Part shown: positions 1 through 7,378 of the stretch, in pieces
How positions within the stretch are numbered: the stretch's first letter is position 1
Layout: the number at the start of each line of letters is the position of its first letter
Program-made: the position numbers and the translations under genes
Notes under the pieces: generated by a model
What the model was told of the DNA's origin: nothing
Databases searched by the model: none
What the model saw: only the letters and a program-made list of their open reading frames with translations
Assembly: GCA_052386775.1 (NCBI GenBank)
Contig: JBQTJV010000008.1
Coordinates: 1 to 17,253, forward strand
Direction of reading: 5' to 3'
Origin: DSOT01 sp052386775
GTDB taxonomy: Bacteria > Pseudomonadota > Gammaproteobacteria > Burkholderiales > SG8-41
Length of the DNA: 17,253 nt

Positions 1-555
1 ATGGCTCATGTCGCGGTAGTAATCCGCGGCGCCTTCCCAGATGCAGATCGCGGCGAGATGCGGCGGCTGCAGTGCGGCCACCTGCCACTGGTTCATGGCG
101 TAGTACGAGATGCCGTTGAGTCCGACCTTGCCGTTCGACCAGTGCTGCTGTGCCGCCCACTCGATGCAGTGATAAAAATCCTGTGCTTCACGCTGCGACC
201 ACATGTCGAGCACACCGGGGGAGCGTCCGGCTCCGCGCGAATCCACGCGCACCACGGCATAGCCGTCCGGGACCCATTTTTCCGGGTCGACCACTTCCCA
301 GTTCTGGTACTTGTTGGACGAACCGCTCGGCACGTCGGGATGTTCCTCGCACATGCGCTGCCACTGGTCGTGGTAAAGGTCATCGAAATGCAGCCACTTG
401 CCGTAGGGGCCGTAGGTCAGAATCACGGGATAACGGCCGGCTTCAACCGGGCGGAAGACGTCGCCCCGCAACACTACGCCGTCGTCCATGGCGATCGGCA
501 TGTCCCATTCGATGCGCATGCCGTCGCGGATTTCGCTTGCTTCGCGGTATTCCAT
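1..555 (-). CDS. CocE/NonD family (X-Pro dipeptidyl-peptidase S15-like) hydrolase, C-terminus cut off by window edge
   Basis: The 185 codons read from the ATG at 555-553 to the left edge give the N-terminal part of an alpha/beta hydrolase of the CocE/NonD (peptidase S15-like) group. Family members hydrolyse acyl esters or amides with a Ser-Asp-His triad. An opening region of the type 'MDDGVVLRGDVFRP' (residues 23-36) is typical, followed by VDSRGAGRSPG (about 104-114) and the nucleophile elbow GLNGISYYA with Ser150. The Asp and His of the triad lie beyond the window, and members usually have 550 or more residues. No signal peptide is seen, so a cytoplasmic location is likely. The start lies 13 bases after the stop of the upstream Gfo/Idh gene, which suggests cotranscription; the ribosome site is weak. 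The substrate cannot be read from the sequence. The family call is firm. Confidence 0.85.
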   Translation of the reverse strand, partial: MEYREASEIRDGMRIEWDMPIAMDDGVVLRGDVFRPVEAGRYPVILTYGPYGKWLHFDDLYHDQWQRMCEEHPDVPSGSSNKYQNWEVVDPEKWVPDGYAVVRVDSRGAGRSPGVLDMWSQREAQDFYHCIEWAAQQHWSNGKVGLNGISYYAMNQWQVAALQPPHLAAICIWEGAADYYRDMSH

Positions 556-568
556 GGCTACGTCGGCG

Positions 569-1567
569 CTACCGCGCCACCTTGACCGGCTGGCCGGTTT
601 GCGCCGATTTGACGATCGCTTCGAAGACTGCCACGCCGTGAATGATCTGGTCGTACGTGATGGGATAGGGCGCCACGCCCTGCACCGCACCGGCAAACGC
701 TTCCATCACCGCTTTCACCGGGTTGAACCCTTTGTGCTCGATGACTTCGGGCTGACCGGCGGCATGCGGTTTGTCGGAGACCGGAAGGAAACGAAAGGTG
801 TCCAGCCCGGGACGCATCGTTTCCGCGATGCCCCGCGTTCCGAACACCGCGATGCAATAGCTGGCCGCGCTCGCGAGCGTGCAGTAATTCGTCGAGATGA
901 CGCCGTTTCTGTGCTTCATGGTGAACACCGTCGTATCGTCCACCAGGGGCGCTGCGCGACGCGTATTGATGCAATAGACTTCGTCGACCTCGCCGCACAA
1001 ATCGATAAAGCCGTCCACGAGGTGCACGCCCAGTCCCGTCATCGCGCCTGCCGGTGTCTCTTCGGGATCGATGCGCCAGGATTCCTTAGGCAGCGCCATG
1101 CCGCTCAACGTGGACACTTCCCCGACGCAGAACGAGATCGTGCCCAGGCTGCCATCGCGCACGCGCTTCCGGATTTCACCCACCGAAGGGTGGAAACGGC
1201 GCTGAAAATCGACGCCCAGTACAACGCCCGCCTTCTTAACCGCATCGATAGCGGACCTGGCGCTTGCCGCCGTCAGCGTAAAGGGTTTTTCAACGCAGAC
1301 ATGCTTGCCCGCCTGCGCGGCGCGCCGGATGTGCTCTTCGTGCTGGCGGTGCGGAGTGGTGTAGACGACGGCATCGATCTTGGGATCGTTGAGGATAGCG
1401 TCGAGATCGTCTCGGAGATCGATCTTCCGGTCGCGGCAGAATTCCTCCGCCTTGGCGCGCGTGCGGGTGTTGGCCGCAACGAACGTGATCTTGTCGGTTT
1501 TGCCTTGCACGGCATCGACTATCGTTTTGCCCCACCAGCCGAGGCCCACTATTGCGGCGCGTACCAT
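569..1567 (-). CDS. Gfo/Idh/MocA family NAD(P)-dependent oxidoreductase
   Basis: This 332-residue protein has the usual length and plan of the Gfo/Idh/MocA family: an N-terminal Rossmann domain with the dinucleotide-binding turn GLGWWG (residues 8-13), the family hallmark EKP (93-95, in CVEKPF), and an alpha/beta C-terminal domain. His182 and Asp185 in GVHLVD match the catalytic motif that usually contributes the acid/base residue. Such enzymes oxidise or reduce sugars, cyclitols or related hydroxy compounds with NAD(P). I prefer the ATG at 1567-1565 over the GTG just before it, because AAGGAGG then sits four bases upstream, whereas the GTG would abut the ribosome site. It is followed after 13 bases by the CocE-like hydrolase, suggesting a two-gene catabolic unit. 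The substrate is unknown. Confidence 0.9.
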   Translation of the reverse strand: MVRAAIVGLGWWGKTIVDAVQGKTDKITFVAANTRTRAKAEEFCRDRKIDLRDDLDAILNDPKIDAVVYTTPHRQHEEHIRRAAQAGKHVCVEKPFTLTAASARSAIDAVKKAGVVLGVDFQRRFHPSVGEIRKRVRDGSLGTISFCVGEVSTLSGMALPKESWRIDPEETPAGAMTGLGVHLVDGFIDLCGEVDEVYCINTRRAAPLVDDTTVFTMKHRNGVISTNYCTLASAASYCIAVFGTRGIAETMRPGLDTFRFLPVSDKPHAAGQPEVIEHKGFNPVKAVMEAFAGAVQGVAPYPITYDQIIHGVAVFEAIVKSAQTGQPVKVAR

Positions 1568-1668
1568 CACTCCTCCTTGTGCGTGTGATTTACCACTACC
1601 GAATGCGCATCAGCATCATACTGCATGCCAAGGCAGCGCCCGTCATCGCGGTCCCCGCAGCGGATCCT

Positions 1669-3255
1669 TCAGGCGCAGCCGACTTTGAACAAAGCCCGGT
1701 CCTCTGCGGAAAGCTGCGCGATGAGGCCGGTTTCCCAGGCGAGATACTGCTTCATGGCTTCGCGATTGCCCGCGTGGCGATCGTGTACGAAGAACAGGTA
1801 ATCGATGCACTCGGTGTCGGACGGAGTTGCGGGCGTCGGTTCCATGGCGTAGCCGGCACTCCTCCACGCATCCAAGCCTCCCGCGAAAAGGCGAACATCG
1901 CCGACGCCGCCCTCGATCAGGTCCGTTGCCGCAAGGCGGGCAACATCCCTGTCTTCGGCAATCAGCACGACAGGGTTGGTCAGGCCTTGCGCGGCGGTGG
2001 CAATGCGAGGGCGGATGCTCCAGCGGCTGCCGGGGACGTGCGCTTTCCGGAAGGTCATGCTCGAACCCAGGTCAAGCGCCGTGCACGTTCGCTGGTCGAG
2101 CGCGCGCCTGAGTTCAGCGGCTGAAATTTCCTCCAATGTCGGCAATGCGGGCAGCGCCGGCTGCGGTATCGACAATTCAGCACGAACGCCTTCAGCGAGC
2201 ACGTGAGCTTCGTACCCCAGCTGCTTGAGCCAGCTCGCGACCACCGGTGCCCGGACGTTCTCGCCGCCATCCAGGAGCACGATGCGAGCATTGCGCACGC
2301 CGACCCACTGGTCAGTCGCCTGGATGAGCTGCCCGCCCGGCGCATGCCGCGCGCCGGGGATCGATCCGCGCGCGAATTCCTCGGGCGTTCTGACGTCGCA
2401 CACGTAGGTCGTGCGGTGCGGGTCGCCGAACCACGCCTGTAGCTCCCGGGCAGTCACCGTCCGAACGCCATATCGCGCCATCAGTGCGCGCGCAGCGGAC
2501 TGTTGTCCCGGCAGGGTCGTTTCATCGACGGTGGCAGGATATTGGCGCGAGGACCCGTATTCGAGTTCGAGGTCGGCGAGGCGCCACCCCTGGGTGCCGT
2601 TTTCGAGTGCAAAGACGGGATTCGGCACGCCAAAATTGATCAGTGTCTGCGCGCCGAGGATGGATCGCGTGCGGCCGGCGCAATTCACGATGATCTTCGT
2701 GGCGGGATCGCGCACCATGGTCGCGATACGGTACGGTAACTCCGCATTCGGGCAGCAGGTGCTGCCGGGTATGGTCATCTTGTGATGCTCGTTCAGGGGA
2801 CGCCCGTCGAGCAGCACGTATTTCTCGCCCGAGGCCTTCATGCGAAGAAGTTCTTTCGCCGTGACCCGCGGCGTGTGGTACGCGTGCTCGACCAGCTCGC
2901 CAAACAGCTTGCTGGGAACGTTGACCCCCGCGAATAAGCTGTAGCCGGCCTGCGACCAGGCCCGGGTGCCGCCATCCAGGATGGCCAGGTCGCTGTAGCC
3001 GGCGTGTTGCAGGCGACGGGCCGCGCGTTCCGCTATGCCGCTCGCCCCGTCGTCGCATAACACCATGCGGGCGGATTTGCGCGGAACCAGTGCGGCGATA
3101 TCGAGTTCCAGCCGACTGTAGGGCAGCGGCGTCGCGAACAACAGATGAGACTCGCCGAACTGGCCGGCTTCGCGCACATCGAGCAGCGCGAGCTCTTCAC
3201 CATCGTGAAGCAGGGACTGCAGAACGGAAGGGCCGACGCACTTGACTGGATGCAT
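1669..3255 (-). CDS. Four-domain rhodanese (sulfurtransferase-like) protein with one canonical active site
   Basis: The 528-residue protein consists of four consecutive rhodanese-like repeats, roughly residues 10-107, 130-232, 265-360 and 376-472, plus a C-terminal tail. Repeats end with GG/GxxAW-type motifs (LDGGTRAWSQAGY, LENGTQGWRLADL, FAGGLDAWRSAGY). Only repeat 2 has a full active-site loop, NCAGRTRS with Cys192. Repeat 1 has a cysteine in a non-canonical loop (LCDDGAS, Cys67), repeat 3 has Asp at the position (LLDGGENVRAP), and repeat 4 has no cysteine (IAEDRDVA). Rhodaneses carry sulfane sulfur as a cysteine persulfide between donors such as thiosulfate and acceptors. No signal peptide is seen. 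I chose the ATG at 3255-3253; an alternative start at 3291 would overlap the TSUP gene. It lies 10 bases after that permease, so the two are probably cotranscribed. The natural donor and acceptor are unknown. Confidence 0.9.
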   Translation of the reverse strand: MHPVKCVGPSVLQSLLHDGEELALLDVREAGQFGESHLLFATPLPYSRLELDIAALVPRKSARMVLCDDGASGIAERAARRLQHAGYSDLAILDGGTRAWSQAGYSLFAGVNVPSKLFGELVEHAYHTPRVTAKELLRMKASGEKYVLLDGRPLNEHHKMTIPGSTCCPNAELPYRIATMVRDPATKIIVNCAGRTRSILGAQTLINFGVPNPVFALENGTQGWRLADLELEYGSSRQYPATVDETTLPGQQSAARALMARYGVRTVTARELQAWFGDPHRTTYVCDVRTPEEFARGSIPGARHAPGGQLIQATDQWVGVRNARIVLLDGGENVRAPVVASWLKQLGYEAHVLAEGVRAELSIPQPALPALPTLEEISAAELRRALDQRTCTALDLGSSMTFRKAHVPGSRWSIRPRIATAAQGLTNPVVLIAEDRDVARLAATDLIEGGVGDVRLFAGGLDAWRSAGYAMEPTPATPSDTECIDYLFFVHDRHAGNREAMKQYLAWETGLIAQLSAEDRALFKVGCA

Positions 3256-3265
3256 AACGCGAATT

Positions 3266-4006
3266 CTAGCGCAGGAGCAGCGGCACTCCACTCGCTATCA
3301 AGATGGCTGCCACCAGGCGCTTGAAGGCGAGCGGCGCCAGATTGGCATGAACCCGATTTCCTATGAATACGCCGATCGCCATGAGGGGCAGTGCGACGGC
3401 ACACGCCATGATCGCCTCGCGGTCGAAGGCGCCCACTGAAATGTAGCCCGCGCCACGCAGCACGCCGAGGCCGAACAGTATGCCCGCTACCGTGGCGCGG
3501 AACTCGTTTTTCCCGTGCTTGAGCAGGTCGAGGTAGATCGCAAAAAACATCCCGGCCATGGAGCCGAATATGGTCCCCACAAAACCGGCTGTGGTGCCGG
3601 CGGTAGGCGTGATGGCGAACATCGGCAGCTTTATCCTGAGCGGTGGCCGGTTGCTGGCCCACCAGGAATACAAGCCGTACCCGATCACGAAAATGCCCAG
3701 CGCCTTGGCGAGCGTGGTAGCATCCAGCACTTTGAAGAAGTAGATGCCTGCCGCGACGCCGATCGCACACCACGGCATTACCCGCCACAGGTCAGGCCAC
3801 ACGATGTAGCGATAGTGCGTGCGCAGAATGGCTGCCGAGGACAGTATTCCCAGAAAAGTGATCATGGGCGCTGCGGTCTTGAGCGACATGATCCAGGCAA
3901 GAAGAGGAACCGTTACGCCCCCGAACCCGACGCTGCCGCGGATCGCATAGGACAGGATGATGACGAATGCAAAGAAAAGAAGCTCAGGCAGGCTCAGCGC
4001 TTCCAT
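3266..4006 (-). CDS. TSUP family permease (TauE/SafE-like, putative sulfur oxyanion/sulfonate or organic anion transporter)
   Basis: A 246-residue integral membrane protein of the TSUP (TauE/SafE, DUF81) family. It shows about eight hydrophobic segments and the duplicated family signature: GSVGFGGVTVPLL near residue 24 and the repeat-2 counterpart TAGFVGTIFGSMAGMFFAIYL near residue 143. TSUP proteins move small organic or sulfur-containing anions such as sulfite, sulfoacetate or taurine across the inner membrane. The direction and substrate here are not visible. The gene lies 21 bases after rhlE and 10 bases before the rhodanese gene. A rhodanese partner favours a sulfur-containing substrate, but this is inference. 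The ATG at 4006-4004 is the natural start, with only a weak ribosome site. Confidence 0.88.
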   Translation of the reverse strand: MEALSLPELLFFAFVIILSYAIRGSVGFGGVTVPLLAWIMSLKTAAPMITFLGILSSAAILRTHYRYIVWPDLWRVMPWCAIGVAAGIYFFKVLDATTLAKALGIFVIGYGLYSWWASNRPPLRIKLPMFAITPTAGTTAGFVGTIFGSMAGMFFAIYLDLLKHGKNEFRATVAGILFGLGVLRGAGYISVGAFDREAIMACAVALPLMAIGVFIGNRVHANLAPLAFKRLVAAILIASGVPLLLR

Positions 4007-4027
4007 GAGGCTGCGCTTTCCCGCCGC

Positions 4028-5425
4028 CTATTTCTTGGGCTTGTGGTGCCCGGCGGGTCCGCCTCCCAGCAGGGCGGCGGTCGGACGGGCCGGACGTGTG
4101 CGGCCGTGCGGCGGCATCGGATTCGCGCCGCGCGGTGCCGTGCCGGACGCCGGTTCGTAGGGCTTGCTGAAATCGAACGTCGACTCGGGATTGTGATTGA
4201 CGACGGCATCCGTGGCGATAGGCGGAGGCCGTGGGCGTTCGTGTTCGTTCCGTTCCTGGCTGCGGCCACGAGACCGCCCACGCACCGGATGCGCAAGGGG
4301 GGCCTCCGCCCGGGGCAGCGTGCGTTTCAGCACTCTTTCCACCTCGGCAAGCAGCCGCAATTCGTCGGGGCTGACCAGGGACAGCGCTGCGCCGGGCAGG
4401 CCAGCGCGCCCGGTGCGTCCGATGCGGTGCACGTAGTCCTCCGGGGTGTAGGGCAGCTCGTAATTGACCACGAAAGGCAGCTGCTCGATGTCCAGTCCGC
4501 GTGCTGCGATGTCGGTTGCAACCAGTACTGTGGCCTTGCCTGCCTTGAACTCCGCCAGCGCCAGCTCGCGCTCGGCCTGACTGCGATCGCTGTGGATGGC
4601 GGTCGCAGCGACGCCGTCCCGGACCAGTTCGCGGGCCAGCCGGTTGGCATCGCGCTTCATACGAACGAATACCAGCACCTGCGACATTTCCCGGCTTCGT
4701 ATCAGCTGAACGAGCAGTGCGCGCTTGCGCGGCGCCGGCACTTCGTAAACCTGATGCGACACCAGGTCGGCCGGCGCGTTGCGGCGTGCGACTTCGATCA
4801 TCGTCGGGCTGTGCAGCAGTTGGTCCGCAAGCCGCCGGATCTCGTCGGAAAACGTCGCGGAAAAGAGCAGGTTCTGGCGCTTGCGCGGCAGCGTGGCAAG
4901 GATGCGCTTGATATCGGGGAGAAAGCCCATGTCGAGCATGCGATCCGCCTCGTCCAGCACGAGGATTTCCACGCGCGACAGATTGACCGTCTTCTGCTGC
5001 AGGTGATCGAGCAGCCGGCCCGGTGTCGCCACCAGGATTTCGACGCCGGCGTGCAAAGCCTTGGTCTGGGGCGCGATGTCGATTCCGCCGTAGACGACCG
5101 TGGAACGCAGTTGCAGGTACTTGCCGTAAGTGCGCACGCTTTCCTCGACCTGCGCGGCAAGTTCACGCGTAGGCGCCAGAATCAGCGCGCGCACCGGGTG
5201 GCGTGCCGGCGAAAGGCTGGCATTGGCCTGGGGCGCAAGAAGCTGCAGCAGGGGCAGCGTGAACCCCGCTGTCTTGCCCGTGCCGGTCTGCGCGCACCCC
5301 ATGATGTCGCGGCCGTCCAGGATGGCCGGAATGGCTTTCTGCTGTATGGGACTCGGTTCCGTGTAACCCTGGTCGGCCACGGCACGCAGGAGTTCCGGAA
5401 TCAGGTTCAGGGAAGCGAAGGACAT
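4028..5425 (-). CDS. rhlE: DEAD-box ATP-dependent RNA helicase RhlE
   Basis: The 465-residue protein carries all DEAD-box motifs in order: Q motif GYTEPSPIQ (20-28), motif I AQTGTGKT (45-52), Ia PTRELA (85-90), Ib TPGR (134-137), II DEAD (158-161), III SAT (189-191), V TDIAARGLD (304-312) and VI HRIGRTGR (333-340). The tail from about residue 370 is rich in Arg, Pro and His, as in RhlE proteins, and probably binds RNA. RhlE-type helicases unwind short RNA duplexes and act in ribosome assembly and RNA turnover in the cytoplasm. The start reads MSFASLNL, as is common in RhlE. It is the first gene of the minus-strand group; a promoter lies at 5563-5592, giving a leader of about 130 bases. RhlE fits better than SrmB, DeaD or RhlB because the tail is short and the core is RhlE-like. 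Confidence 0.92.
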   Translation of the reverse strand: MSFASLNLIPELLRAVADQGYTEPSPIQQKAIPAILDGRDIMGCAQTGTGKTAGFTLPLLQLLAPQANASLSPARHPVRALILAPTRELAAQVEESVRTYGKYLQLRSTVVYGGIDIAPQTKALHAGVEILVATPGRLLDHLQQKTVNLSRVEILVLDEADRMLDMGFLPDIKRILATLPRKRQNLLFSATFSDEIRRLADQLLHSPTMIEVARRNAPADLVSHQVYEVPAPRKRALLVQLIRSREMSQVLVFVRMKRDANRLARELVRDGVAATAIHSDRSQAERELALAEFKAGKATVLVATDIAARGLDIEQLPFVVNYELPYTPEDYVHRIGRTGRAGLPGAALSLVSPDELRLLAEVERVLKRTLPRAEAPLAHPVRGRSRGRSQERNEHERPRPPPIATDAVVNHNPESTFDFSKPYEPASGTAPRGANPMPPHGRTRPARPTAALLGGGPAGHHKPKK

Positions 5426-5562
5426 CTCAACGGGAATCGGGCAATGGATCGGGAACTCTGGCGAGGGCAGCGCGCACGCCGGGTGCGTCTCGTATTACGA
5501 CTGGCGGCATTTGACGAGTGCAGCGGGACGAACCGAAGAAGTGGCGGAGTGCACGGGCGCCG

Positions 5563-5592
5563 ATTATACCGTGCGCGCAGCGTGGCTGCTAA
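5563..5592 (-). promoter_or_regulatory. Sigma-70-like promoter for rhlE
   Basis: On the minus strand a perfect -10 hexamer TATAAT (5568-5563) is preceded by TTAGCA (5592-5587, four of six matches to TTGACA) at 18 bases. Transcription would start near 5556 and leave an untranslated leader of about 130 bases before rhlE. The 5426-5722 gap between the divergent rhlE and HNH genes holds this promoter, a weaker candidate for the HNH gene, and no further gene that I can support. Confidence 0.6.
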
Positions 5593-5667
5593 GGCGGCGA
5601 AGCGGTGCCGCCGCGGGCTGAAGCGCGGTTCGCAAGGCATCGCCGACGACAACGTGACACCGAAAAG

Positions 5668-5676
5668 TGGTAAATT
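5668..5676 (+). promoter_or_regulatory. Weak extended -10 promoter candidate for the HNH gene
   Basis: TGGTAAATT fits the extended -10 pattern TGn plus a hexamer with four of six matches to TATAAT. No good -35 hexamer lies at 16-18 bases. Transcription would start about 40 bases before the ATG at 5723. This is the only AT-rich stretch in the right place, so the call is tentative. Confidence 0.28.
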
Positions 5677-5722
5677 GTTGACCCGATACGCAGACCGCGC
5701 GGAAGGAGCGGTCAAAGAGCCC

Positions 5723-6352
5723 ATGAATATTTCGAACGACATGCCGTGGACCACCGAGGACGCCGCTTCGCGCAGCGCCTACCCGCTTATCCTTACCCTC
5801 GACACGCACGGTGTGCCGCATCGCTGGATAAGCTGGCAGCACGCCTGCTATTACCATGCGAAGGATCAGGTTGCCTGGAGTCTGGGCGAGGCCGCGTTTA
5901 CGGTCTTTGGGGGAATGAACCGGACGACCGGGGAACGCTCGAGTATTACGTCGACGAGCATCATTGCCATCAAGGGCAAAGCGATGGCGATGAAGGCTTT
6001 CAGCCAGGTCCCGCCGCTCAACAATCGCGAACTGTTCCACCGCGACCGCCAGATCTGCGCCTACTGCGCCGGCACGTTTCCGATTTCCCGGCTGACCAGA
6101 GACCATGTCGTGCCGTTTTCGCGCGGCGGACGCGATGTCTGGATGAATGTCGTGACGGCCTGCCGTTCCTGCAACGAGAGGAAGAGCGATCGCACACCGG
6201 AGCGTGCCGGGATGGAACTGATGTACCTGCCCTACGTGCCGAATCGTGCCGAGTACCTGATACTCACAAACCGGCGCATCCTGGCCGACCAGATGGAGTT
6301 CCTTGCGCAACACGTGCCGGCGCAAAGCCGGCTGCACCAGAAGCAAAGTTAG
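5723..6352 (+). CDS. HNH endonuclease-like protein with uncharacterised N-terminal domain
   Basis: This 209-residue protein has a clear HNH nuclease fold at residues 107-157. Two zinc-knuckle pairs, Cys112/Cys115 and Cys147/Cys150, flank the catalytic RDH motif (Asp127-His128) and Asn142, and the block ends in CNERKSDRTP. HNH enzymes of this McrA-like type cut or nick DNA with a divalent metal. Residues 18-100 form a separate region rich in Trp and Tyr (RWISWQHACYYHAKD at 34-48) that I recognise from related proteobacterial HNH proteins but cannot assign a function. The nuclease is intact. It stands alone between divergent rhlE and rnm, with no methylase, toxin immunity or phage partner. AAAGAG just before the ATG is a modest ribosome site; GGAAGGAG at 5701-5708 lies too far upstream, so an alternative start at the second Met (5741) cannot be excluded. 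Confidence 0.88.
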   Translation: MNISNDMPWTTEDAASRSAYPLILTLDTHGVPHRWISWQHACYYHAKDQVAWSLGEAAFTVFGGMNRTTGERSSITSTSIIAIKGKAMAMKAFSQVPPLNNRELFHRDRQICAYCAGTFPISRLTRDHVVPFSRGGRDVWMNVVTACRSCNERKSDRTPERAGMELMYLPYVPNRAEYLILTNRRILADQMEFLAQHVPAQSRLHQKQS

Positions 6353-6396
6353 ATCTCAACCGCACGCCTGCCGCGCCAGTGCCTGCAGGATTTCCC

Positions 6397-6425
6397 CCGA
6401 TGCGCTGTCCTCGACGACGCATCGG
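6397..6425. repeat. Perfect 8-bp inverted repeat between the HNH gene and rnm
   Basis: CCGATGCG (6397-6404) and CGCATCGG (6418-6425) are exact reverse complements separated by 13 bases. The element lies 45 bases after the HNH stop and about 65 bases before the candidate rnm promoter. No T-run follows, so it is a poor intrinsic terminator. It could be a transcript-end hairpin or an operator. Only the symmetry is certain. Confidence 0.5.
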
Positions 6426-6490
6426 TCCGCAGCGACGGGCGAAACTTACAGCGCCGCCGGGATGTCTCTGAAAGAGAGCGGGAGGATTTC

Positions 6491-6499
6491 TGGTATGCT
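6491..6499 (+). promoter_or_regulatory. Extended -10 promoter candidate for rnm-yciO
   Basis: TGGTATGCT gives TGn followed by TATGCT (four of six matches to TATAAT), placing a transcription start near 6506, about 40 bases before the rnm ATG. No recognisable -35 hexamer is present at the usual distance, as can occur with extended -10 promoters. Confidence 0.38.
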
Positions 6500-6547
6500 G
6501 CGCCGCTTCGCGCAGACGGGACACTCCCGTCTTCTGCACCTTCCGGC

Positions 6548-7378
6548 ATGTTGACCATCGACCTTCACTGCCACTCCACGCGCTCCGATGGCCTGTTGCC
6601 TCCGGCCGCGGTGGTGGCACGGGCCGCCGATCGGGGCGTTCGCATCCTGGCGCTTACCGACCACGATGACCTGAGCGGTTTGCAGGAAGCCGGGGAACAT
6701 GCGGCGGCACTCGGACTGGACTTCATCAATGGGGTCGAGATTTCGGTAACGTGGCGCGGCCGCACACTGCACATCGTGGGGCTGCGGATCGATCCGGAAA
6801 ACGAGGTGCTGGTGCGTGGCCTTGAGCGCATACGTTCCGGCAGGCAGCAGCGTGCTGAAACGATGGCGGCGGGACTCGAGCAAGCCGGAATACCCGGAAC
6901 ACTGGCCGGTGCCCGATCGTATGTGACGAATCCCAATCTCGTGGGCCGCACGCACTTCGCGCGTTTCCTGGTGGCGGCTGGGCTGGCCCGGGATGTGCAA
7001 TCCGTGTTCAGGAACTACCTTACCACCGGCAAGCCGGGTTACGTTTCGCACCAGTGGGCGACGCTGGAAGAGGCGGTGAACTGGATCAAGGCGAGCGGTG
7101 GGTTGGCCGTGCTGGCCCATCCCGGCCGTTACGGCTTGAGCCACGCGGATCGTCAAGGGATGCTCGCGGAATTCGTCGACGCTGGCGGCAGCGGCATCGA
7201 AGTGGTCACCGGCAGCCATAGCGCCGATCAGTATGCGACGTGGGCGGGATACGCCACGCGCTTTGGTCTGAGGGCTTCGGCGGGATCCGACTTTCACGGG
7301 CCCGAAGAGAGCCGGCGGGATTTCGGCACGCTGCCCGATCTTCCACCGGGACTGCAGCCGGTATGGGACTGCTTCTGA
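6548..7378 (+). CDS. rnm: PHP-domain phosphoesterase, YciV/RNase AM (3',5'-nucleoside bisphosphate phosphatase) family
   Basis: The 276-residue protein has the complete metal-binding set of the PHP family: DLHCHS with His7 and His9, Asp14, TDHDD with Asp38-His39, Glu64 in GVEIS, His75, His191 in LAHPGRY, and GSDFH with Asp248 and His250. Together these hold the three-metal cluster that hydrolyses phosphoester bonds. The length matches the YciV/TrpH group. E. coli YciV is RNase AM, a 5'-3' exonuclease that trims 5' ends of ribosomal RNAs, and the Chromobacterium homologue is a 3',5'-nucleotide bisphosphatase; either activity is possible here. Its TGA directly abuts the ATG of yciO (TGAATG), so translation is probably coupled. 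This pairing is also seen in enterobacteria and supports the assignment. Confidence 0.9.
   Translation: MLTIDLHCHSTRSDGLLPPAAVVARAADRGVRILALTDHDDLSGLQEAGEHAAALGLDFINGVEISVTWRGRTLHIVGLRIDPENEVLVRGLERIRSGRQQRAETMAAGLEQAGIPGTLAGARSYVTNPNLVGRTHFARFLVAAGLARDVQSVFRNYLTTGKPGYVSHQWATLEEAVNWIKASGGLAVLAHPGRYGLSHADRQGMLAEFVDAGGSGIEVVTGSHSADQYATWAGYATRFGLRASAGSDFHGPEESRRDFGTLPDLPPGLQPVWDCF

Noticed and set aside
488..1588. A 366-codon plus-strand open frame opposite the Gfo/Idh gene
   Set aside because: The minus strand encodes a full-length oxidoreductase with intact Rossmann and EKP motifs and an excellent ribosome site.
1571..1668. Search for a terminator or promoter in the gap between the rhodanese and Gfo/Idh genes
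   Set aside because: Apart from the ribosome site, no hairpin with a T-run and no paired -35/-10 hexamers were found. A TATGAT on the minus strand lacks a -35 partner.
3515..6352. A 945-codon plus-strand open frame running antisense to the TSUP and rhlE genes and into the HNH gene
   Set aside because: Only its last 209 codons code for a recognisable protein (HNH). The rest is antisense to two clear genes and has the Arg/Gly/Gln-rich composition of a GC-rich shadow frame.
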